From Paraescarpia echinospica (lineage: Eukaryota; Annelida; Polychaeta; Sabellida; Siboglinidae), in the NCBI GenBank assembly GCA_020002185.1, contig CM034543.1, forward strand, positions 7,984,000-8,047,999: a stretch of 64,000 nucleotides of DNA, read 5' to 3'. The position numbers and the translations under genes were made by a program. The notes below the pieces were generated by a model. The model was not told the DNA's origin and ran no database searches. It saw only the letters and a list, made by a program, of their open reading frames with translations. Positions 63,201 to 64,000 of this stretch are shown piece after piece; positions within the stretch are counted from its first letter, which is position 1, and each line of letters begins with the position of its first letter.

Positions 63201-63290
63201 TTTGCGCGCTTGGAGTTGGGCCCTGGTACTTCATAGAGTGGGCACGCCTGCCCAATGGTGTAGATGCTGTCGACCTCACGCACGTAGTAA
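19274..63290 (-). CDS. TAF1: TAF1, TFIID subunit 1 (3' part, 27 exons)
   Basis: TAF1 is the largest subunit of general transcription factor TFIID and scaffolds preinitiation complexes in the nucleus. Exons, 5' to 3' on the minus strand: 63290-63176, 62330-62189, 61883-61753, 61293-61216, 60193-60044, 59424-59302, 57967-57889, 57001-56905, 55938-55815, 52916-52803, 52197-52064, 51510-51451, 50565-50445, 49633-49419, 43803-43695, 42704-42606, 41097-41005, 32364-32280, 31387-31320, 30495-30373, 29835-29743, 23003-22851, 22611-22497, 22221-22085, 21411-21322, 20455-20353, 19719-19274. All 26 junctions keep phase, giving 1,131 residues and a TGA. Domains in order: C-terminal part of the DUF3591 core with its winged helix, a CCHC zinc knuckle, bromodomains 1 and 2 (both keep the acetyl-lysine-binding Asn in YNG), and an acidic tail. 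The residues match vertebrate TAF1 closely up to bromodomain 2. The 5' exons lie beyond the window. One intron uses a GC donor. The gene looks functional; splice sites are predicted by eye. Confidence 0.95.
19800..20000. repeat. Dispersed repeat, copy 2 (reverse-related)
   Basis: Contains gaaagtaattttgtctgat and ggacattg blocks, and their inverses, shared with 1-150 and 49790-49940; apparently two partial copies in opposite orientation, in the last TAF1 intron. Confidence 0.5.
20353..20455 (-). CDS. TAF1: TAF1 exon 26
   Basis: Follows TGTTTAG and codes 34 residues plus 1 nt ([15 protein letters not shown]...). Donor TTCT|GTAAAT, phase 1. Acidic tail. Confidence 0.75.
20526..20935. mobile_element. 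MITE with ATACCGTATTCG ends
   Basis: About 410 bp with inverted ends ATACCGTATTCGTTCT and its complement agaacgaatacggtat. It has no coding capacity. It lies in the TAF1 intron between exons 25 and 26. A truncated, reversed copy lies at 43395-43640. Confidence 0.8.
21322..21411 (-). CDS. TAF1: TAF1 exon 25
   Basis: Phase 0/0, 30 residues ([13 protein letters not shown]...YEQ), acceptor TTTCAG, donor CAG|GTACGT. Acidic tail. Confidence 0.85.
22085..22221 (-). CDS. TAF1: TAF1 exon 24
   Basis: Encodes [19 protein letters not shown]... to LAGMR with donor AGG|GTGAGA, phase 0. Low-complexity acidic region after bromodomain 2. Confidence 0.8.
22222..22496. repeat. Intron 23 degenerate 'catgacc' repeats and CA tract
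   Basis: Decayed copies of catgaccccac-/cacttca-type units, and a cacgcacgcacac tract at 22360-22415. The repeat begins directly at the exon 23 donor. Confidence 0.6.
22497..22611 (-). CDS. TAF1: TAF1 exon 23
   Basis: Encodes [19 protein letters not shown]..., the helix after bromodomain 2, matching the human HLTQLEKDICTAKEAAL region. Donor ATG|GTAGGT, phase 1. Confidence 0.9.
22660..22765 (-). mobile_element. LINE/SINE 3' tail fragment
   Basis: On the minus strand it reads ...aaagtgctttgtgcagtcc-like sequence, then a gctatatgagta-ATTATTATA tail, as in CR1/L2-type 3' ends. The body matches 56364-56520 and 63310-63600. Confidence 0.55.
22851..23003 (-). CDS. TAF1: TAF1 exon 22 (bromodomain 2, C-terminal half)
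   Basis: 51 residues, [19 protein letters not shown]... with NSCAYNG carrying the acetyl-lysine-binding Asn. Phase 0 on both sides, donor GAG|GTAGGT. Confidence 0.95.
23030..27254. repeat. 63-bp minisatellite in intron 21, distal block
   Basis: About 67 copies of a 63-bp unit (core tgtatgtatttggacactat, then gttttcatttgacaccacaa). Subfamily A carries catttgacacc, subfamily B ctttacacc, and they occur in alternating blocks: A 23.04-24.44, B 24.44-24.93, A 24.93-25.27, B 25.27-26.86, A 26.86-27.25 kb. The segment 25560-26000 is repeated at 26430-26870, so there is a higher-order period of about 870 bp. Open frames of up to 296 codons arise because 63 is divisible by three. The array starts 27 bp from exon 22. 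Confidence 0.95.
27279..27305 (-). other. LINE 3'-terminal hairpin
   Basis: GCCATCCAGA pairs perfectly with TCTGGATGGC across a 7-nt loop, just before the short terminal repeats. Such stem-loops are recognised by the element's own reverse transcriptase in CR1/L2-like LINEs. Confidence 0.8.
27355..28611 (-). CDS. LINE reverse transcriptase (partial ORF2)
   Basis: 418 codons without interruption. It shows the RT fingers/palm blocks [31 protein letters not shown] and the catalytic FADDTK (the YADD-type box), then the thumb and the C-terminal block [10 protein letters not shown] common to CR1/Jockey-group elements. It would copy LINE RNA by target-primed reverse transcription, but the endonuclease and ORF1 are lost by 5' truncation and the Met at 28611 is internal. 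It sits antisense to nothing: it shares the strand of TAF1 and lies within its intron 21. Confidence 0.9.
   Translation of the reverse strand: MICKLLERLIKDHMVDFLVKHNLINPSQHGFLKARSCLTNMLCFLEDITRWVDEGSPVDIIYLDFQKAFDKVPHQRLLLKLKAHGIGNGIINWIEKWLNDRRQRVVVDGEASNWKSVLSGVPQGSVLGPILFLIYINDLDDDITSKVLKFADDTKVFRRIKSDGDRQHLQDDLDRLIKWSEKWQMLFNFGKCKCLHTGHGNEEVKYKMGGTVLSTTVKEKDLGLTISADMKVSEQCGIAASKGNQILGLIRRNIAYKKKELIVPLYKTIVRPHLEYCIQAWRPYHKKDIDMLERVQRRATKMIPNLRDLSYEIRLKECGLTTLETRRLRGDHIEVFKILNGYENIDRNIFFSVKKNRRTRGHDATLVKEQCRLDIRKFSFSQRTVNEWNRLSPDCVGASSVNMFKNKIDTHLKKAGYM
28580..28637. repeat. 27-bp duplication at the LINE 5' junction
   Basis: The 27 bp at 28580-28606 are repeated exactly at 28611-28637, with 4 bp between. 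The duplication ends at the junction with the satellite and is probably a template-switch scar from 5' truncation. Confidence 0.85.
28639..29575. repeat. 63-bp minisatellite in intron 21, proximal block
   Basis: Continuation of the same array beyond the LINE, about 15 copies, mostly with ctttacacc or tctttacacc variants. Confidence 0.95.
29743..29835 (-). CDS. TAF1: TAF1 exon 21 (bromodomain 2, N-terminal half)
   Basis: 31 residues: [19 protein letters not shown] then MDLTTLLK, containing the ZA loop and conserved YY. Phase 0/0, donor AAG|GTTAGT. Confidence 0.95.
30373..30495 (-). CDS. TAF1: TAF1 exon 20 (inter-bromodomain linker)
   Basis: 41 residues, with [20 protein letters not shown] nearly identical to human TAF1. 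Phase 0/0, acceptor CAACAG, donor AAC|GTAAGG. The acceptor overlaps an X-box-like GTTGCCACAGCAAC (about 30499-30512). Confidence 0.95.
30971..31159. mobile_element. MITE with TA...TA ends, copy 2
   Basis: 189 bp, starts TACACCGGAACCTCCCTATT and ends with inverted gcgaggtttcgctgta; internal blocks (ttaaggtcacc, gtggccgtattactgaggtga) match 18681-18787 and 56126-56316. Confidence 0.8.
31320..31387 (-). CDS. TAF1: TAF1 exon 19 (end of bromodomain 1)
   Basis: 22 residues, [19 protein letters not shown] then IAE, the last helix of bromodomain 1. Starts in phase 1, ends in phase 0, donor GAG|GTAGGT. Confidence 0.9.
31960..32065. mobile_element. Short MITE with perfect 22-bp inverted ends
   Basis: 22-bp perfect inverted ends (31960-31981 and 32044-32065, starting tagacagccagaattaaac) surround 62 bp of AT-rich sequence. 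No other copy is seen in the window. Confidence 0.75.
32280..32364 (-). CDS. TAF1: TAF1 exon 18 (bromodomain 1, C-terminal half)
   Basis: 28 residues plus 1 nt: [19 protein letters not shown] to NSELYN|G, including the acetyl-lysine-binding Asn. Donor ACG|GTGAGT, phase 1. Confidence 0.95.
32440..40430. repeat. 48-bp minisatellite filling intron 17
   Basis: About 145 visible copies of a 48-bp unit (core taatgacagtatgtatttgg, then act/acc-gtatgttttgatgtttacta). Variants (acc/act, tatgttttga/tatgatttga, ctagc/ccagc) are patterned in blocks; a module with tgtatgtgga, tcatatg and acagaatg variants recurs near 34.6, 37.9, 38.8 and 39.0 kb. Frames of up to 358 codons (16-residue period) come from the period being divisible by three and are not genes. 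1000 bases are unknown (33444-34443). Confidence 0.95.
33444..34443. other. Assembly gap of exactly 1000 N
   Basis: Both gap edges lie in the 48-bp satellite. The round size suggests a placeholder, so the true array length is unknown. Confidence 0.98.
41005..41097 (-). CDS. TAF1: TAF1 exon 17 (bromodomain 1, N-terminal half)
   Basis: 31 residues: [20 protein letters not shown] then [11 protein letters not shown]. Phase 0/0, acceptor GTTACAG, donor GAG|GTAGGT. The acceptor and the first ~62 nt are the founder of the adjoining array. Confidence 0.95.
41098..42392 (-). repeat. ~85-bp array made of exon 17's 3' splice site and exon start
   Basis: About 15 head-to-tail copies lie directly upstream (transcript sense) of exon 17. 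Each contains a CTGTTACAG acceptor, about 62 nt matching the exon start, and about 24 nt of intron. In the copies the exon part would read [20 protein letters not shown]. Compared with the real exon, the copy consensus differs at third positions (CCT/CCC, TAC/TAT twice, ATT/ATC) and at one Ile/Met. The copies lack the exon end and its donor. Confidence 0.95.
42393..42512. repeat. Purine-only (GGGA/GGAAGA) tract
   Basis: About 118 bp almost purely of G and A on the plus strand with GGGAGGGAGG and GGAAGAGGGA modules; a mirror-like tract able to form triplex (H-DNA). It directly follows the exon-17-derived array. Confidence 0.9.
42606..42704 (-). CDS. TAF1: TAF1 exon 16
   Basis: 33 residues, [19 protein letters not shown] then [14 protein letters not shown], the segment leading into bromodomain 1. 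Phase 0/0, donor AAT|GTATGT. Confidence 0.95.
42903..43003. repeat. 13-bp microsatellite (aatcatatcatgt)n
   Basis: About seven near-perfect copies in intron 15. Confidence 0.95.
43050..43262. repeat. Dispersed element, second copy of the 9522-9745 family
   Basis: Blocks taatgactgtgtgtatttga, gtgtccaaaaacgttgtcatt and tatagatttttagg-gtc-gaaa occur in the same order as at 9522-9745. Confidence 0.65.
43395..43640. mobile_element. Truncated reversed copy of the ATACCGTATTCG MITE
   Basis: Reverse complement of the right part of 20526-20935: shared blocks include gacaccgtgacagtga, ctgaatccattg, tttctaccaat-tcacact and aaaaggtc-acct. Confidence 0.7.
43695..43803 (-). CDS. TAF1: TAF1 exon 15
   Basis: 36 residues, [16 protein letters not shown]...CDYLK, between the zinc knuckle and bromodomain 1 (human ADEVRRKSLVLKFPKQ). 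The first T completes a codon; donor AAG|GTCTCT. Its acceptor and first ~45 nt founded the array that follows. Confidence 0.95.
43804..48318 (-). repeat. 74-bp array made of exon 15's 3' splice site and exon start
   Basis: About 60 head-to-tail copies immediately upstream of exon 15 in transcript sense. Each holds a pyrimidine-rich stretch, GTTTCAG, about 41-45 nt of the exon start and a short linker. Two main forms occur: form A (gcacctggtc) keeps the exon reading [15 protein letters not shown] with only silent changes. Form B (acacacttggtc) alters the middle. A third group with aagcaacaaac lies at 45.8-46.8 kb. Truncated units occur near 45590, 46570, 46790 and 47960. No complete exon with its donor is present in the array. 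Confidence 0.95.
48319..48480. mobile_element. MITE with CAGGGGCCGG ends nested in the array
   Basis: 162 bp with inverted ends CAGGGGCCGGTTTCATGAAGC / its complement. It interrupts the last 74-bp unit, whose remainder (atccgcactgaaacaaca) resumes at 48481. Ends of this type are widespread in marine invertebrate genomes. Confidence 0.9.
48990..49410. repeat. ~21-bp degenerate minisatellite beside exon 14
   Basis: About 18 imperfect copies of a unit with acttggg-aaagtacac-agt. It begins about 10 nt after the exon 14 donor. Confidence 0.9.
49419..49633 (-). CDS. TAF1: TAF1 exon 14 (zinc knuckle)
   Basis: 71 residues plus 2 nt. [16 protein letters not shown] supplies the C-x2-C-x4-H-x6-C zinc knuckle, followed by PLYHRLEGS and the acidic stretch [13 protein letters not shown]. 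Acceptor TTTGCAG, donor ACA|GTGAGT. In human TAF1 the knuckle contributes to promoter DNA binding. Confidence 0.97.
49790..49940. repeat. Dispersed repeat, copy 3
   Basis: Starts cagtatcggtccgaagcata; closest relative is 1-150 in the same orientation. In intron 13. Confidence 0.65.
50445..50565 (-). CDS. TAF1: TAF1 exon 13 (basic coiled segment)
   Basis: 40 residues, [20 protein letters not shown] then a Lys-rich run and EMAALK. It matches human EQLRRLKRNQEKEK. Donor AAG|GTCAGG. Confidence 0.95.
51451..51510 (-). CDS. TAF1: TAF1 exon 12
   Basis: 60 nt encoding [19 protein letters not shown], phases fitting both neighbours (FI|RSF..., RR|RLQEK). Donor AAG|GTAATG. Confidence 0.95.
51640..51915 (+). 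mobile_element. LINE 3' end fragment, antisense to TAF1
   Basis: Translates as ...[20 protein letters not shown] then MLPPSVRSV, the conserved C-terminal block of CR1/L2-group LINE proteins. It ends in a (TTA)n tail (ttattattatttaa). Related copies lie at 58483-58830, 61457-61520 and 62840-63110 on the other strand. Confidence 0.8.
52064..52197 (-). CDS. TAF1: TAF1 exon 11
   Basis: 44 residues plus 2 nt: [20 protein letters not shown], then [20 protein letters not shown]. It matches human LKIYRTFRDEEGKEYVR. Donor CAT|GTAAGT. Acceptor CCACCAG is preferred over an upstream TTTACAG because it restores the frame. Confidence 0.92.
52540..52802 (-). repeat. G-rich repeat reiterating the exon 10 donor
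   Basis: In transcript sense the intron starts GTGGGTCAGGG and then repeats GGGGGTGGGTCAGGG-like units about ten times, decaying with distance. Every unit therefore repeats the 5' splice site motif. The dense G-runs could form quadruplexes and act as intronic splicing signals. The exon frame stays open through the tract (Gly/Val/Trp-rich). Confidence 0.85.
52803..52916 (-). CDS. TAF1: TAF1 exon 10
   Basis: 38 residues, [20 protein letters not shown] then [18 protein letters not shown]; human EREEQERKELQRML region. Phase 0/0; the donor GGG|GTGGGT is chosen to fit exon 11, as several similar motifs follow. Confidence 0.85.
53040..55715. repeat. 43-bp minisatellite filling intron 9
   Basis: About 62 copies of a 43-bp unit (ttttaaatgctattccatga, then ttacccaccatctacaacatata). 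Variants: ttagcc/ttaccc, catata/cagata, ctacaac/gtacataa; arranged in runs. Confidence 0.97.
55815..55938 (-). CDS. TAF1: TAF1 exon 9
   Basis: 41 residues: [20 protein letters not shown], then [20 protein letters not shown] and Q. Almost as in human. First nucleotide completes AG|A (Arg). Acceptor CACAG, donor CAG|GTTGGT. Confidence 0.95.
56126..56316. mobile_element. MITE with TA...TA ends, copy 3
   Basis: Starts acagtcgaacctctctatta and ends gcgcggtttgactgta; blocks ttaaggtcacctt and gcaatgtggcagtattactgac match the other two copies. Confidence 0.8.
56364..56520. repeat. Dispersed SINE-like repeat, copy 2
   Basis: Shares gtaagttcttacacagc, gtcc-tgggactgctcaaag, ctttacactt and ggcagacctgttcaatcgaa with 63310-63600, and part with 22680-22765. 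Confidence 0.7.
56905..57001 (-). CDS. TAF1: TAF1 exon 8, with GC donor
   Basis: 31 residues, [20 protein letters not shown], then [11 protein letters not shown], nearly as in human TAF1. It ends AACAG followed by GCAAGT: a GC-AG intron. The phase (2 nt left over) fits exon 9 only with this donor. Confidence 0.93.
57400..57555. repeat. Degenerate ~16-bp 'ctaagggtatatgac' repeat
   Basis: Five to seven decayed copies in intron 7. Confidence 0.6.
57889..57967 (-). CDS. TAF1: TAF1 exon 7
   Basis: 26 residues plus 1 nt: [20 protein letters not shown] then KAGQE|G. Identical to human over [19 protein letters not shown]. Donor AAG|GTAGGG. Confidence 0.96.
58009..58060. repeat. (TG)n(TATG)n microsatellite
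   Basis: About 30 bp of TG followed by tatgtatgtatgtatg, in intron 6. Confidence 0.95.
58483..58830 (-). mobile_element. LINE 3' end fragment
   Basis: Reverse strand: ...tggaactcgctccctcctag... (the LW/F-N-LPP block) through to a (TTA)n tail at 58483. Same family as 51640-51915. Confidence 0.7.
59037..59301 (-). repeat. ~68-bp repeat made of exon 6's 5' splice site
   Basis: Three decayed copies follow the real exon 6 donor. Each reproduces the exon end (GCTGAGGCAGAG), the donor and about 55 nt of intron (catgatg...ttttca-tggcaa-tt-tgtaattta). One copy keeps AG|GTGGGT, one has GAA|GTGCGT, and the farthest has lost GT (AG|ATGTGT). Confidence 0.85.
59302..59424 (-). CDS. TAF1: TAF1 exon 6
   Basis: 41 residues, [20 protein letters not shown], then [20 protein letters not shown] and E. 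Matches human [20 protein letters not shown]. Phase 0/0, donor GAG|GTGCGT. Confidence 0.96.
59490..59870 (+). mobile_element. LINE 3' end fragment, CR1/L2-like
   Basis: Starts near ttcaaaatggcactcaaaat ([10 protein letters not shown], the end of LINE ORF2). It ends gcactatataagaaatgta then ttattatttatta, the usual CR1/L2-type tail. Antisense to TAF1 in intron 5. Confidence 0.7.
60044..60193 (-). CDS. TAF1: TAF1 exon 5
   Basis: 50 residues, [19 protein letters not shown] then [20 protein letters not shown], highly conserved DUF3591 segment. Phase 0/0, acceptor TGTAAG, donor AAG|GTGAGA. Confidence 0.97.
60237..60475. repeat. TG/TGCG-rich microsatellite tract
   Basis: About 240 bp of imperfect (TG)n with CG and CATG interruptions, 44 bp upstream of exon 5. 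Frames here are artefacts. Confidence 0.95.
60710..60972. repeat. 33-bp minisatellite, 8 copies
   Basis: Unit core cgctacagtctggatacagc plus gtaaagggtaaca. The 11-residue protein periodicity on both strands is an artefact. Confidence 0.97.
61216..61293 (-). CDS. TAF1: TAF1 exon 4
   Basis: 26 residues, [20 protein letters not shown] then VKMDDE; human DAGYGEKSFFAPEEENEED. Phase 0/0. Confidence 0.95.
61457..61520 (-). mobile_element. LINE 3' tail fragment
   Basis: Reverse strand reads ...ttggtactatagaagttta then (TTA)n, as the end of the 51640-51915 element. Confidence 0.55.
61753..61883 (-). CDS. TAF1: TAF1 exon 3
   Basis: 43 residues after [22 protein letters not shown], then [20 protein letters not shown] and RLK; nearly identical to human. 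Donor AAG|GTGAGT. Confidence 0.97.
62189..62330 (-). CDS. TAF1: TAF1 exon 2 (winged-helix part)
   Basis: 47 residues plus 1 nt: [20 protein letters not shown], then [28 protein letters not shown]. This covers the winged-helix region of the TAF1 core (TAF7-contacting in human). Donor CAG|GTGAAT. Confidence 0.97.
62610..62715. repeat. CA/CGCA-rich microsatellite
   Basis: Imperfect (CACG)n/(CA)n tract in intron 1 of the visible part. Confidence 0.95.
62840..63110 (-). mobile_element. LINE 3' end fragment
   Basis: Reverse strand matches 51640-51800 closely: gttcctagcgttaacac-taacattgg, ctgcaccaactctttggaat and tagtgttagatcagttgaaa. The downstream part matches 58483-58740. Confidence 0.8.
63176..63290 (-). 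CDS. TAF1: TAF1 exon 1 of the visible part
   Basis: One nt, then 38 residues: [38 protein letters not shown]. Human has YYIRELVDIFVVGQ and VPGPNSKKAN. Acceptor TTTGCAG, so an upstream exon lies beyond base 64000. Donor CAG|GTATCA. Confidence 0.96.
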
Positions 63291-63309
63291 CTGCAAACAA
63301 TAAAGAAAA

Positions 63310-63600
63310 GGTAAGTTCTTATACAGCCAAGTCCTCAGGACTGCTCAAAGCGCTTTACACTTTACTCCCTGGCAGACCTGTTCAATCGAACACCATCTCG
63401 ACTTCTCTGGGAAGCATCCAGTCACGCTGCAATTAATGCACAATGACTATTTGTACACAAATATCCACCATTGTCTATAGCCAGGTACTCATTCATACCG
63501 CTGAGTGAACTGGAGCAATGTAGAGTGAACGACTTGCCCAAGGTTCGACAACGCAGCGCAGGATTCGAGCCCGGACTGACATCAAGGATACCTAAATGTT
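63310..63600. repeat. Dispersed SINE-like repeat, copy 3
   Basis: Blocks gtaagttcttatacagcc, ctcaaagcgctttacac, gaacgacttgcccaaggtt and ggattcgagcccgga recall repeats common in aquatic animals. Related to 56364-56520 and 22680-22765. Confidence 0.65.
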
Positions 63601-63622
63601 ACAAGCTGTCATCTGTGCCAGG

Positions 63623-64000
63623 GTTTATCTTTACCTTTACCGGTCACAACCAGCCCAGGTGACACTTTCTATTGTGGTTTATCTTACCTTTACCGGTCAC
63701 AACCAGCCCAGGTGACACTTTCTATTGTGGTTTATCTTACCTTTACCGGTCACAACCAGCCCAGATGACATTTTCTATTGTGGTTTATCTTACCTTTACC
63801 GGTCACAACCAGCCCAGATGACACTTTCTATTGTGGTTTATCTTACCTTTACCGGTCACAACCAGCCCAGATGACACTTTCTATTGTGGTTTATCTTACC
63901 TTTACCGATCACAACCAGCCCAGATGACACTTTCTATTGTGGTTTATCTTACCTTTACCGGTCACAACCAGCTCAGATGACACTTTCTATTGTGGTTTAT
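63623..64000. repeat. 53-bp minisatellite, 7 copies, runs off the window
   Basis: Unit core cttacctttaccggtcacaa then ccagcccagatgacactttctattgtggtttat. In TAF1 sense every unit contains AAAG|GTAAGAT, a good 5' splice site match. The array continues past base 64000. Confidence 0.95.

Overview
The window is eukaryotic DNA from an animal, most likely a marine invertebrate (mollusc-like or another bilaterian; the species cannot be fixed from sequence alone). Reasons: spliced genes with GT-AG introns, animal ANKRD50 and TAF1 homologues, CR1-type LINEs, TIR elements and very heavy minisatellite load. There are no bacterial operons or CRISPR arrays.

Layout. (1) 181-1770 (+): last coding exon of an ANKRD50 homologue, with ankyrin repeats, a Ser-rich tail and a C-terminal ETPL PDZ ligand. 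(2) 1.8-19.2 kb: no further gene recognised. It holds a 1.5 kb foldback palindrome carrying tRNA-derived sequence (3.0-4.6 kb), dispersed transposon-like repeats (8.8-10.2 kb), a 26-bp minisatellite (10.5-12.1 kb), a cluster of RFX X-box-like motifs (15.2-15.9 kb) and long CA-rich tracts. (3) 63290 down to 19274 (-): the 3' part of a TAF1 gene (TFIID largest subunit), reconstructed as 27 exons. They give 3,396 nt of continuous frame from the first complete codon, 1,131 residues plus stop, and every intron phase is consistent. The 5' part lies beyond base 64000. ANKRD50 and TAF1 are convergent.

The TAF1 exons are short and conserved, while the introns are filled by tandem arrays: 63-bp units (23.0-29.6 kb, interrupted by a CR1-like LINE), 48-bp units (32.4-40.4 kb, with a 1000-N gap), ~85-bp units (41.1-42.4 kb), 74-bp units (43.8-48.3 kb), 43-bp units (53.0-55.7 kb) and smaller ones.

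The most unusual observation is that at least four arrays are built from the gene's own exon/intron junctions. About 60 copies of the 3' splice site plus exon start of exon 15, and about 15 of exon 17, lie directly upstream of the real sites. Downstream of exons 6 and 10, the 5' splice site is reiterated. The transcript therefore appears to carry large numbers of decoy splice sites. The two largest arrays sit in introns at the same position of the two bromodomains and share a core motif with dispersed elements elsewhere in the window.
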